Origin: GCA-2401735 sp051252095 | GTDB taxonomy: Bacteria; Pseudomonadota; Gammaproteobacteria; Burkholderiales; Methylophilaceae | DNA length: 64,000 nucleotides | Reading direction: 5' to 3' | NCBI GenBank assembly: GCA_051252095.1 | Contig: JBPOFK010000006.1 | Coordinates: forward strand, 62,001 to 126,000 | Shown: piece by piece, positions 53,904 to 62,701 of the stretch | Numbering within the stretch: position 1 is the stretch's first letter | Layout: each line of letters opens with the position of its first letter | The notes under the pieces: model-generated | Told to the model about the DNA's origin: nothing | Database searches by the model: none | Seen by the model: the letters and a program-made list of their open reading frames with translations, nothing else | Translations under genes and position numbers: made by a program

Positions 53904-55313
53904 TTATTGGATGGACGAAATTCTTGCTTCTAGTGCCGCCGTATCGATTAAGCTGGATTGACCTGCTTTTTGTAATGCTTCTTGATAGTACGGTAAAGCA
54001 ATATTCGGTTTACCTAATTGATCCAAACTAATACCTAAATTAAATGCATTTTCTGCTGTTGGGTTTAAACGATATGCTTCAAAATAAGCCTGTTGCGCCG
54101 CGGGCCAACTATTCTGACTGGCATACACATCACCGAGCGCTGCATGCAGGTTCGCATCAGTTGGCGAAGTTGCAATCATCGACTTAATTTGACTTTCATT
54201 AACCTGCGGCCTGACTGACTGCTGAATACTGATCAACCCGCTTTTTGCCACGTCATTTCTAGGCTCTAGTTCTAATACTTTTCGATACCAGCCATCCGCA
54301 TCCGATACCCGACCCTCACGTGTTGCAATCGCCCCTAACCCAAGCATAGCGTCTACATTTGCACCATATTGCTTTAATACCAACTTATAATCTGCTTGTG
54401 CTTGATTATCGTTACCTTGATTATAAGCCTCATAAGCCCGCATCAATACTTGGTTGATACCAGACTCCGTTTTTGCCTTAGTTATCTCAATTGATGCATT
54501 TTCTGATGCTGATTGATCACTGATTAAGGCCACTTTAGCTTCAGAAGCAGTAATAACTTTCTCATTCGATGTTAGTGTTTCTTTTACAGCTGCACTTTGA
54601 AAAGAGGGTTGATCAAAAACTGATTTTTCTTCTTTATTATCACTGTCCGATTTACCAGTATTTGTTGCTGGCAAATCCTGAACAATGAATGTGTCCGCGT
54701 TATTAGCATCTTCTAGTTGTGCTAAATCATCTACAATCTGCACATCCATTTCCTCTTGCATCTTCGCATCTGGCATAGCTTGCGGCATGACTTCTGCCAT
54801 TGATGGCCTTGGCGGAATCACGATAGCTGGTTGATTAAACGCAAATTGATACCAGTAAGCAAAGCCAGCCAGTAATGCTATGGCAAGCAAAGCAATAATC
54901 ACTGCTATCTTAGCTATATGGCTCGAAGGTTCTGCTTGTTTAGCACTAAACACATTGGCTGCCTGCGCTCGACTAGTTTGCGCAACTGGTGCTATAGATA
55001 AAGGCGCGCTTGAACTTGATTTAGTTTCACTTGTTCGCTGAGGCTCCTTTTGTGCTATATCTGCTGCAGAGCCCTTTAAAACTGCCGGCGTATCATCAAT
55101 CTCATTTTTTATTTGCGTATTTGTACTGAGCGTCTCATCTGCTGGGCTTAATGATAAATCATCTAGAGATGTTTTTTTATCGGCAGCCACAGGTGCTTCC
55201 GCTGCGGATGCAGTCGGATTACTTGGCTTTTGCGCGACCTTACTATCCGCACCGCCTTTAACCTGCGCTTTTTGCGCTTGTGCTTTATCCAGTGCTTTAA
55301 TTAATAAACTCAT
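53904..55313 (-). CDS. mshN: MshN-like TPR protein
   Basis: 469 residues: a cytoplasmic, disordered N-terminal 130 residues rich in Ala, Ser and Lys, one membrane helix (about 134-155), and periplasmic TPR repeats from about 285 (LGLGAIATREGRVSDADGWY, ALGDVYASQNSWPAAQQAYF). MshN is a putative stabiliser of the MSHA secretin. It lies between mshL and mshE. Confidence 0.8.
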   Translation of the reverse strand: MSLLIKALDKAQAQKAQVKGGADSKVAQKPSNPTASAAEAPVAADKKTSLDDLSLSPADETLSTNTQIKNEIDDTPAVLKGSAADIAQKEPQRTSETKSSSSAPLSIAPVAQTSRAQAANVFSAKQAEPSSHIAKIAVIIALLAIALLAGFAYWYQFAFNQPAIVIPPRPSMAEVMPQAMPDAKMQEEMDVQIVDDLAQLEDANNADTFIVQDLPATNTGKSDSDNKEEKSVFDQPSFQSAAVKETLTSNEKVITASEAKVALISDQSASENASIEITKAKTESGINQVLMRAYEAYNQGNDNQAQADYKLVLKQYGANVDAMLGLGAIATREGRVSDADGWYRKVLELEPRNDVAKSGLISIQQSVRPQVNESQIKSMIATSPTDANLHAALGDVYASQNSWPAAQQAYFEAYRLNPTAENAFNLGISLDQLGKPNIALPYYQEALQKAGQSSLIDTAALEARISSIQ

Positions 55314-55332
55314 GGTCTGTGTGACCTATCAA

Positions 55333-57189
55333 TTAATTTGCTTCTTCCAGCGTTTTTTGTAGCTGCTGTGCTGGCAAATACTTTTTATAAGAACTTAACT
55401 CGTCACTTTCTAAGCTTGCATTTGGTACTACAGTGGGTCGTAAGAAGATGACTAGCTCTGTTTTTCTTGTTGCATCATTCTTTCCCTTAAACACATTACC
55501 AACACCAGGCACTTTACTCAAGCCAGGCACTGAATCAGTATTATTTTTAATATCATCTTGCATCAATCCACCTAACACCGCTGTATTGCCACTACTGATA
55601 TTTAGCATTGACTCCATTTCCCTAACTTGTATTTGTGGAATGGCACTGACTATTCTAGTTTGCCCAGAACCAAGTTGTGGATTTGGATCGTTCACAAAGC
55701 TTAATACCCTTGAAATGGTAGGCCTTACATTAATATTCACTTTGTCATTATCGTTAATTTGTGGTGTGACACTCATCACTACGCCAACTGGTACTGTTTG
55801 TGGGGTGGTGGTAATCGTACTAAATGGGTTACTGTTCACATTACCTTGGGTCTGCTGCACCTCGATTGTGAAATAAACTAAATTATCTACTACCTTTAGT
55901 ACGGCAGTTTGATTATTCAACACCATTAATTTAGGGCTAGATAATACTTTCGTGTCACCAAACTGCTCAAGTAAAGTAATCGATGCAGCAATATTCCCTA
56001 TAGAGCTGATAGGATTAAGATAACCAGCTACAAAACCTGCGTTTGTTCGTTGATCTAATGCATTCAAGCCACCATCATTAAATGCTCCTGTTGAGGTATC
56101 AAAACTAACCCCTTTTGAACCTAACGTTTGACCAAAAACAAAGCCACTATTGCCCGGGTTATTTAATCGACTCCAATCAATGCCTGCCTGATAACTATCA
56201 CTTAACTGCACCTCGACAATAGTTGCCTCTATTAATACTTGTTTTTTGGCACTACCCATTACTCTATCAATAAACTCTTGTACTTTTTGATGTTGCTTAT
56301 TCGTTGCACGCACACTAATTACCCCTGTTTCTGGGTTAGCAATCACATTGGCAGCCAATAGCGTTTTAAACTCTGTTCTTTGTTCGTCAAGTTGTTGCTG
56401 AGTATTTTGCTGTCTACCTACGACACCAGCTTCTGCATTTTCTTGGGCTGCATTGCTTTCAGCCACCGTACCATAACGTGACACAATAATTTCTTTATCT
56501 GTTTCAGCTAGCAAATCTTTAATATTCTGAATTAAAGATTCCCATAAATGGTTTTCCGTTTTACTCGTCACCGAAGTTCGGGAGCTATTGTTTACTCCCC
56601 CACTACCTGCATTTGATTGCCCATTAGCACCTGTAGTAGCTGCTCTGCCTGTACTGGATATCTCAGTTGCCGAACCAATAAATCCCTCGGTATTGCGGTT
56701 CATATTTACATAATCAATTTTATAAGTTCTCAGCACGGGTTGATCTGGCGAGATGACCAATACATTGCCTTCCATTCTATAGGTCAGATCAACTTGTCGT
56801 GATAATCGCTCTAAAATAGCTGGTAGTGTTTGATCAACAGCATTGATTGTTGCCCGCCCTTGTATGGCTGGGTCTATGTCTACATTGATTTTACTCTCTC
56901 TAGCGAGTGCAAATAAAATCTCTTTAACAGGTACCTCGTTGACGACAACACTGTATGTTTGTGCTTTTTTGATAGGCTTGGGCGGCGGCAATACTGGGCT
57001 GGTTTTTACTGGCTGAGGAATCGGCGCTTGAGCTGTGTTTTGTTTTGTCTGGATATCTGGCTCTTTCGCATCAATATGACCCTCTGAAGGCTTTACTGTC
57101 GATTGATGAGAGCAGGCCACCATAACTAGACTTGCCAATATCAATATTATCGTCTTTTTTGGAAAAAAATTAATTTTGCACTGTAGCAC
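55333..57189 (-). CDS. mshL: MshL-like secretin (lipoprotein)
   Basis: 618 residues from GTG 57189, which has GAGGGG 9 bases upstream and places a proper lipoprotein signal (ending MVAC) at the N-terminus; a GTG at 57237 is the longer alternative. The N-terminal domains (EVPVKEILFALARESKINV) are followed by the secretin domain with SKVPGVGNVFKGK and the late LVIFLRP. It forms the outer-membrane pore of the second filament system. Confidence 0.88.
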   Translation of the reverse strand: MLQCKINFFPKKTIILILASLVMVACSHQSTVKPSEGHIDAKEPDIQTKQNTAQAPIPQPVKTSPVLPPPKPIKKAQTYSVVVNEVPVKEILFALARESKINVDIDPAIQGRATINAVDQTLPAILERLSRQVDLTYRMEGNVLVISPDQPVLRTYKIDYVNMNRNTEGFIGSATEISSTGRAATTGANGQSNAGSGGVNNSSRTSVTSKTENHLWESLIQNIKDLLAETDKEIIVSRYGTVAESNAAQENAEAGVVGRQQNTQQQLDEQRTEFKTLLAANVIANPETGVISVRATNKQHQKVQEFIDRVMGSAKKQVLIEATIVEVQLSDSYQAGIDWSRLNNPGNSGFVFGQTLGSKGVSFDTSTGAFNDGGLNALDQRTNAGFVAGYLNPISSIGNIAASITLLEQFGDTKVLSSPKLMVLNNQTAVLKVVDNLVYFTIEVQQTQGNVNSNPFSTITTTPQTVPVGVVMSVTPQINDNDKVNINVRPTISRVLSFVNDPNPQLGSGQTRIVSAIPQIQVREMESMLNISSGNTAVLGGLMQDDIKNNTDSVPGLSKVPGVGNVFKGKNDATRKTELVIFLRPTVVPNASLESDELSSYKKYLPAQQLQKTLEEAN

Positions 57190-57338
57190 TTCGTGCTGCC
57201 CCTCAATAAATTTAATGCTCTTGATAATTTGGTGCACAAGAACCTAATACCCAGCAACTTAATAGCTTAGTATAGTTATCCCATAACTTGCATTAATTTG
57301 CAACAATAAGCTATTGAAAGTTCAAAACAATACCCTTT

Positions 57339-58748
57339 TTATGGTAGTTGTTTAGTTTCTTGCAACACCCCAGCAACTGTTCGTAATTGCGGCTTATTTC
57401 TTCTTATTTCTTCTGGTAGCTGTTTCAACGCGGCCAGTGCATCCCCCCTATTATCAAAACTACCATACAAGACGCTTAAATAAGGTTGACCACTTACTTG
57501 GGTTCGATAAACATAAATTTCATCCAATTCAATTTTTTGACTTAAGACCTCTAAGTCATTTTTAAGCTCGGGGCCTTCTGGCACGCCCATTAATTGGATA
57601 CTGACCGTACTGGGTGATTGATTCATTAACCAGCTATTTGTTGCATTAATACGCTTAGTGAGTATGCCATCCGTTGCAACACCTTCTATTATATTACTGA
57701 CAGGCTCGATATCGGCTACCTGACTAGGCACTGTTGCGCTAGACTCATCAATCAAATCGGTAGCGTTCACCTTCTCTGGTGCTTGATTCTTTGTTTGCAC
57801 ACTTACACCTGATTGGACTGCTACAACAGTATCGTTTTTTACCCACTTGCTAGCAAAGTAACCTAAAAGCAAACCCAACGCTAAAACAGCAATAACCAAT
57901 ACTGCTTTATAGCCATTTTGCTTTACTTTCTCGCGCTCAAGCCCAAACTCACTGTCTGAAATTGCGGCTTGCACATGTTTTGGTGTTACTTGATAAACAT
58001 TTTCAGAAAACGCAGCTAGCAAGGCTTTATCAGCCAGGATATTGACGCGTCGTACCAACCCTTGTGCTGCATTAGACAGCTTCCTAATAGCAGACTGAGT
58101 AAATAAGTGTGGTCCATAATAGCCCGCAGCCCGCAGCCTAAACAGAATATACTCACCAATTTCGTTTGATTGTAATGGCGCTAAATGAAAACTATGCGTA
58201 ATACGTTCACGCAATTGTCTAATATTGATTTCATTGAGGTTTTCATCCAGCTCAGGTTGCCCAAATAGCACAATTTGCAGCAATTTGTCGTAATTGGTTT
58301 CTAAATTTGATAGTAAACGAATCTCTTCCAATGTTGCTAGCGGCATGCCTTGGGCTTCTTCAATAAAAATAACCACTTGCTTGCCTGCGGCATGTCTTTT
58401 CAACAAATGCGCTTGCAGCGCCTGCATCACCTTTAAACGGTCTGCTGATTTTGGTAGCTTAAGTTGTAACTCGAATGCAATGGCATGCAACACATCCTCA
58501 GGCGCGACACTTGGATTTGCCAGATAAATACTTTCTACACGGTTGGGCAGCATGGTCTGCAACATGCGACATAGCATGGTCTTACCACTGCCCACTTCAC
58601 CAACGACTTTTACAATGCCTTCACCATTCAAAATGGCATAAGTGATTGCATCCAGTACCGCGCCACGATTGCCCCCGGTGAAAAAAACATCAGTATTTGG
58701 CGTAATCTTGAATGGCGGCTCTTTTAATCCAAAGTGCTCGTAATACAT
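57339..58748 (-). CDS. mshM: MshM-like AAA ATPase (ExeA family)
   Basis: 469 residues starting MYYEHFGLKEPPFKITPN, the ExeA/MshM start, with Walker A GEVGSGKTM and Walker B VVIFIEEAQ. A membrane helix lies near 280-300 and a SPOR-like periplasmic tail ends the protein (QPYLSVLYGSFDNRGDALAA). It may help the secretin pass the cell wall. Its start is 5 bases after the regulator gene. Confidence 0.85.
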   Translation of the reverse strand: MYYEHFGLKEPPFKITPNTDVFFTGGNRGAVLDAITYAILNGEGIVKVVGEVGSGKTMLCRMLQTMLPNRVESIYLANPSVAPEDVLHAIAFELQLKLPKSADRLKVMQALQAHLLKRHAAGKQVVIFIEEAQGMPLATLEEIRLLSNLETNYDKLLQIVLFGQPELDENLNEINIRQLRERITHSFHLAPLQSNEIGEYILFRLRAAGYYGPHLFTQSAIRKLSNAAQGLVRRVNILADKALLAAFSENVYQVTPKHVQAAISDSEFGLEREKVKQNGYKAVLVIAVLALGLLLGYFASKWVKNDTVVAVQSGVSVQTKNQAPEKVNATDLIDESSATVPSQVADIEPVSNIIEGVATDGILTKRINATNSWLMNQSPSTVSIQLMGVPEGPELKNDLEVLSQKIELDEIYVYRTQVSGQPYLSVLYGSFDNRGDALAALKQLPEEIRRNKPQLRTVAGVLQETKQLP

Positions 58749-58753
58749 GAGCG

Positions 58754-60172
58754 CTATTTCTCTTGCAACTGAATGCGGCTATAAAGCGTTGTTCGATTAA
58801 TGCCCAGCAATTTAGCTGCTTGACTGAGATTACCATGGGTAATACGCATTGCAGCTTCTACATAAGCCTTTTCCCATTGCTTCAGCACCTGATCCAAATT
58901 AACGTTCGCTTGATTTTGCAAGTGCTGTAAAGCATAGCCTGACAAATCTCCTGTACCAACAATTGGCGCACCACCATCCACTTCACTTTGTCTGGATAAA
59001 TCAAACTCAGCATCCAACTGCATATCATTGACAGTTTGACCCGCGTATTTTGCAATCAAGCGAATGATAATATTTCGTAGCTCACGCACATTGCCTGGAA
59101 AATGATAGGCCAACCAACGTTTTTTAGCCTTATCATCAAGTTTAAATGGCTTTTGCCCAGTTTCACGCGCATAAAATTCATTAAAATGATCCAGCAAGAT
59201 TAAGCTATCTTCACCAAGATCTCGCAATGGCGGCACTCTAACGGCAAAAACACTTAAACGGTGATATAAATCTGCTCTAAAATTACCTTCTCTGACTTCA
59301 GCACGTAAATCTCGATTAGTGGCCGCCACGATCCGCGCCTTACTCTTGCGGATTTGGGTTTCACCTACACGTGTGTATTCCCCATTTTCTAAAACACGCA
59401 GTAACTTTGCCTGCATTTCCAAAGGCAACTCACCAATTTCATCAAGAAACAGTGTGCCTTCGCCAACATCCTCAAAATAGCCGCTATTAGCAGTGCCAGC
59501 GCCAGTAAAAGCACCTTTTGTGTGACCAAATAAAATAGATTCTGCCAGCATAGGAGAAATTGCAGCACAGTTAACTGATAAATACGGGTGTTTTGCACGC
59601 TTACTAAACCGATGAAAGTTGCCAGCAACTCGCTCTTTACCGCTGCCAGATTCACCTTCAATCAAAACTGGAAAAGGAGAGTCTGCAAATTGTCGTATCT
59701 GTGTAATCAGTGTTTTCATCGGCAAACTCTCGCCGATAATGCCACCGTTTTCTTCTTCTGGTTTCTCGGTGAGCTCAACACTTTGTACTTTTAATGAATT
59801 GAGTAATAGCTCTTTTAACCGGTCAGCATCACATGGTTTAGGAATAAAATCGAGTGCACCTAAGGCAAGGGCATGCTTTACATTAACATCGTCACTTTGC
59901 CCAGATAGCACATGGATTTTCATACTAGGTGAATGTGCTAACAATTCGCCTATCACTTTAAAACCTTCATCTGGTTTGTGTTGCATAGGCGGCAAACCCA
60001 AATCGACTAGTGCTAAGGCAGGCGGCTCATCAAGTTGTCGCAATAAACTTTTTGCTTGCTCTCTAGAATCTGCCACACATACTTCAAAGTGCTTACTTAA
60101 AACATAATGCAAAGTGTCCGTAATCAATGGATCATCATCAATAATAATCAATACGGGTAGTGAATCTGCCAT
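58754..60172 (-). CDS. Sigma-54-dependent response regulator (NtrC family), orphan
   Basis: 472 residues: receiver with phosphoacceptor Asp57 and Lys112, AAA+ domain with GESGSGKE (173-180) and the sigma-54 contact GAFTGA (220-225), and a Fis-type helix-turn-helix (NLSQAAKLLGINRTTLYSRI). Its gene lies 5 bases before mshM with no kinase beside it, so its partner is elsewhere. It probably controls the MSHA-type operon, though I found no convincing sigma-54 promoter upstream of it or in the mshM-mshL gap. Confidence 0.92.
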   Translation of the reverse strand: MADSLPVLIIIDDDPLITDTLHYVLSKHFEVCVADSREQAKSLLRQLDEPPALALVDLGLPPMQHKPDEGFKVIGELLAHSPSMKIHVLSGQSDDVNVKHALALGALDFIPKPCDADRLKELLLNSLKVQSVELTEKPEEENGGIIGESLPMKTLITQIRQFADSPFPVLIEGESGSGKERVAGNFHRFSKRAKHPYLSVNCAAISPMLAESILFGHTKGAFTGAGTANSGYFEDVGEGTLFLDEIGELPLEMQAKLLRVLENGEYTRVGETQIRKSKARIVAATNRDLRAEVREGNFRADLYHRLSVFAVRVPPLRDLGEDSLILLDHFNEFYARETGQKPFKLDDKAKKRWLAYHFPGNVRELRNIIIRLIAKYAGQTVNDMQLDAEFDLSRQSEVDGGAPIVGTGDLSGYALQHLQNQANVNLDQVLKQWEKAYVEAAMRITHGNLSQAAKLLGINRTTLYSRIQLQEK

Positions 60173-60329
60173 AAATCATCCTTAGTTATTTTCTTCTTCT
60201 TATCGTTATGAAGAGTACTATAACCTGTATATGACCGCGTATCAATAAATGGTGATGAATGGCTGTATAGCTTTGCTAGCGAATATGTTTATCGCTATTT
60301 TTTAAGACATGTACATTAACTTAACACTG

Positions 60330-60710
60330 TTATGTAATATTGGCATAACGCCTAATTATATTAATGACGGCACCGTAGACCAATAAGTATTCAAGCGCAT
60401 TAATTAAGACTAATTGCAATGCAGATATCTCACCGAAAAAACCTAGTACAAGTGAAATACTATTCGTAATAATGCCAATTAAAATGATTAAACCAACCAA
60501 CTGCGTTCTGAGCACAAAAAGATAAATGCCCGCAACAAAACCAAGCCCTAAAAAGTTAGGGTCAATATTTGCACTATTAACGATACTTAAACAGACATAA
60601 AGAGAAACCAATAAACTAGCGCTTAAGAACTGTGTCGGCAAACCAGAGCCATCATGCTCTAATTGCATCGTCAAATAAATATGCTTTAATATTGCATTGA
60701 TTAATTTCAC
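60330..60710 (-). CDS. Small hypothetical membrane protein
   Basis: 126 residues with four hydrophobic segments (about 27-45, 50-66, 70-92 and 98-116). I do not recognise a family. It sits alone between the sigma-54 regulator and the tRNA cluster on the same strand; the short gaps show no terminator. Confidence 0.55.
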   Translation of the reverse strand: MKLINAILKHIYLTMQLEHDGSGLPTQFLSASLLVSLYVCLSIVNSANIDPNFLGLGFVAGIYLFVLRTQLVGLIILIGIITNSISLVLGFFGEISALQLVLINALEYLLVYGAVINIIRRYANIT

Positions 60711-60818
60711 AGCTTGCCCTTACATCGTCGTACTGGATGTAAATACTTACGGCAAAAAAAAGCGTAAATTTAACTTTCAATGAAAAATAGAAGCAAAATT
60801 TGATTTAATTGGAAGGCT

Positions 60819-60895
60819 TGGGGTGGCTGATGGGGCTCGAACCCACGACAACTGGAATCACAATCCAGGGCTCTACCAGCTGAGCTACAGCCACC
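60819..60895 (-). tRNA. tRNA-His (GTG)
   Basis: A 77-base cloverleaf on the minus strand with anticodon GTG in loop TTGTGAT, the extra 5' G (G-1) opposite C73 typical of tRNA-His, acceptor GTGGCTG/CAGCCAC, T-loop GGTTCGAGCCC and an encoded CCA. Confidence 0.95.
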
Positions 60896-60908
60896 ATAGA
60901 GACTTAAA

Positions 60909-60985
60909 TGGCCTGCCCGACAGGAATCGAACCTGTAACCCCCAGCTTAGAAGGCTGGTGCTCTATCCGATTGAGCTACGGGCAG
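60909..60985 (-). tRNA. tRNA-Arg (TCT)
   Basis: A 77-base minus-strand tRNA with acceptor CTGCCCG/CGGGCAG, anticodon TCT in loop CTTCTAA, T-loop GGTTCGATTCC, discriminator G and encoded CCA. It lies 13 bases from tRNA-His. Confidence 0.95.
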
Positions 60986-61038
60986 ATTTAGTTACACGTG
61001 ACGACTATATCGCAGTTACGGGCAATGACCAAAAAAAC

Positions 61039-61115
61039 TGGTCGGCGTGGAGAGATTCGAACTCCCGACATCCTGCTCCCAAAGCAGGCGCGCTACCAGG
61101 CTACGCTACACGCCG
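61039..61115 (-). tRNA. tRNA-Pro (TGG)
   Basis: A 77-base minus-strand tRNA with acceptor CGGCGTG/CACGCCG, anticodon TGG in loop TTTGGGA, T-loop AGTTCGAATCT and encoded CCA. It is the first of the Pro-Arg-His cluster; the promoter should lie just above 61115, between it and folD. Confidence 0.95.
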
Positions 61116-61205
61116 AAGAGGCAGAAATATACTGGAATATGCGCAATTGGTCAAATCTTATATGCTAAAATGCGCGATTATTTATTGTTATTGTACTGTT
61201 ACAGC

Positions 61206-62066
61206 ATGTCAGCACAAATTATTGATGGCAAGGCCATCGCTCAAAATCTCTTAGATAATATTAAAACGCGCATTGAGAATAGAATCGATGATGGTAAGCG
61301 TGCGCCTTGTTTAGCAGTCATTCTCATTGGGGAAGACCCTGCTTCAGCAATATACGTCCGAAATAAACGGTTAGCCTGTGAAAAAGTCGGCATTAAATCA
61401 ATCTCTCATAATTTACCTGTTGCAACAACTGAAGCCGAGCTGTTATCTATCATTGCAAAACTTAACAATGACGATACTGTAGATGGTGTTTTGGTTCAAT
61501 CTCCCCTGCCGGAACATATCAATGAAGATATCCTAATTGAACATATAAACGTGAATAAAGATGTCGATGGCTTCCATCCATACAACATTGGCCGCTTAGC
61601 CGTCAGGCAGCCCACACTCCGCTCATGCACGCCTTACGGTGTGATTAAGATGTTACAAGCAAGCAATCTGGACCCTATGGGGTTAGATGCCGTCATTGTG
61701 GGCGTGTCTAACCATGTAGGTAGGCCCATGGCGCTAGAGTTAATGCTTGCAGGCGCAACCATCACTAGCTGCCACCGTCATACAAAAGATTTAGAGCGTA
61801 AAGTTAGACAGGCAGATTTGGTAGTTGCCGCAGCTGGTAAAGCTGGTTTAATCAAAGGAGAGTGGATTAAGCCAGGTGCCATTGTCATTGATATTGGTAT
61901 CAATCGCTTAGCAGATGGATCATTAAGCGGTGATGTCGACTTTACTACAGCAAAAGCAGTTGCAGGCTATATTACCCCTGTTCCAGGCGGTGTCGGGCCG
62001 ATGACAGTCGCAACACTGATGGAAAATACCTTATTGGCGCTGGAACTTAACGAAGCAAAAAATTAG
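61206..62066 (+). CDS. folD: FolD, methylene-tetrahydrofolate dehydrogenase/cyclohydrolase
   Basis: 286 residues from ATG 61206; longer frames run into the tRNA genes and are not real. The catalytic Tyr50 and Lys54 (YVRNK), VQSPLPEH and the C-terminal PVPGGVGPMTVATLMENT are all present. It interconverts methylene-, methenyl- and formyl-tetrahydrofolate, which links formaldehyde-level carbon to formate and purine synthesis, relevant for a methylotroph. Confidence 0.96.
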   Translation: MSAQIIDGKAIAQNLLDNIKTRIENRIDDGKRAPCLAVILIGEDPASAIYVRNKRLACEKVGIKSISHNLPVATTEAELLSIIAKLNNDDTVDGVLVQSPLPEHINEDILIEHINVNKDVDGFHPYNIGRLAVRQPTLRSCTPYGVIKMLQASNLDPMGLDAVIVGVSNHVGRPMALELMLAGATITSCHRHTKDLERKVRQADLVVAAAGKAGLIKGEWIKPGAIVIDIGINRLADGSLSGDVDFTTAKAVAGYITPVPGGVGPMTVATLMENTLLALELNEAKN

Positions 62067-62176
62067 TCTACTTGGTCTTTTGAGACGAATTGTTTTGCAT
62101 CTCACCTGCAATCGGTGTAAACTCGCGCGGTTAAAGTTATTAGATTTGTTTTTTTAAGTAGTTTTTTGGACGAGAA

Positions 62177-62599
62177 ATGGCAAAAAAACCGGAAATAAAT
62201 TTCACTCCTTATCAAGCGAAAGCTGATGAAGAGTACATGAACAAAAACCAATTAAAGCATTTTCGTAATATTTTAGAAAAGTGGAAAGCGGAGTTGAGCA
62301 GCGATATTGATCGCACCGTTCACCATATGCAAGACGATGTTGCTACATTTGCTGACCCTAATGACCGTGCAAGCCAAGAATCTGATATGGCACTTGAGTT
62401 ACGTAACCGTGACCGTGAACGCAAGCTGATCAAGAAAATTGATGGCACTTTACGCAATATTGACTCAGAGGACTACGGATACTGCGAAGGCTGTGGCGTA
62501 GAAATTGGTCTTAAGCGCCTAGAAGCCCGCCCAACGGCAACGCTATGCATCGACTGTAAGACATTAGATGAAATGCGTGAAAGACAAGTAGCCAAGTAA
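62177..62599 (+). CDS. dksA: DksA, RNA polymerase-binding transcription factor
   Basis: 140 residues with the coiled-coil tip DPNDRA (60-65, the DxxDxA motif) and a zinc finger with Cys103, Cys106, Cys124 and Cys127. It works with ppGpp to lower rRNA promoter activity. The sequence is full length. It has its own upstream gap and is followed by a strong terminator. Confidence 0.95.
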   Translation: MAKKPEINFTPYQAKADEEYMNKNQLKHFRNILEKWKAELSSDIDRTVHHMQDDVATFADPNDRASQESDMALELRNRDRERKLIKKIDGTLRNIDSEDYGYCEGCGVEIGLKRLEARPTATLCIDCKTLDEMRERQVAK

Positions 62600-62660
62600 T
62601 TTGCAACTAATTTTCTGTGCAAGCTAACTTGCAAAGTAATGCTAAAAATGAAAACCAAAC

Positions 62661-62686
62661 AAAAAGCCCGCATCGCGGGCTTTTTT
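62661..62686. terminator. Bidirectional terminator between dksA and pnp
   Basis: AAAAAGCCCGC-ATC-GCGGGCTTTTTT forms an 11-base stem with A/T tails on both sides. It serves dksA on the plus strand and pnp on the minus strand, which end 60 bases before and 16 bases after it. Confidence 0.93.
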
Positions 62687-62701
62687 ATTTCTAAACAGTG
62701 A

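Noticed and set aside
57238..57338. Possible sigma-54 promoter (TGGCAC-N5-TTGC) upstream of mshL
   Set aside because: I looked by eye for the -24/-12 pattern in this gap and upstream of 60172 and found no match with correct spacing.
60823..61254. Open frame of about 143 codons across the tRNA region
   Set aside because: It runs antisense through three tRNA genes and into folD; the reading frame is a by-product of tRNA sequence.
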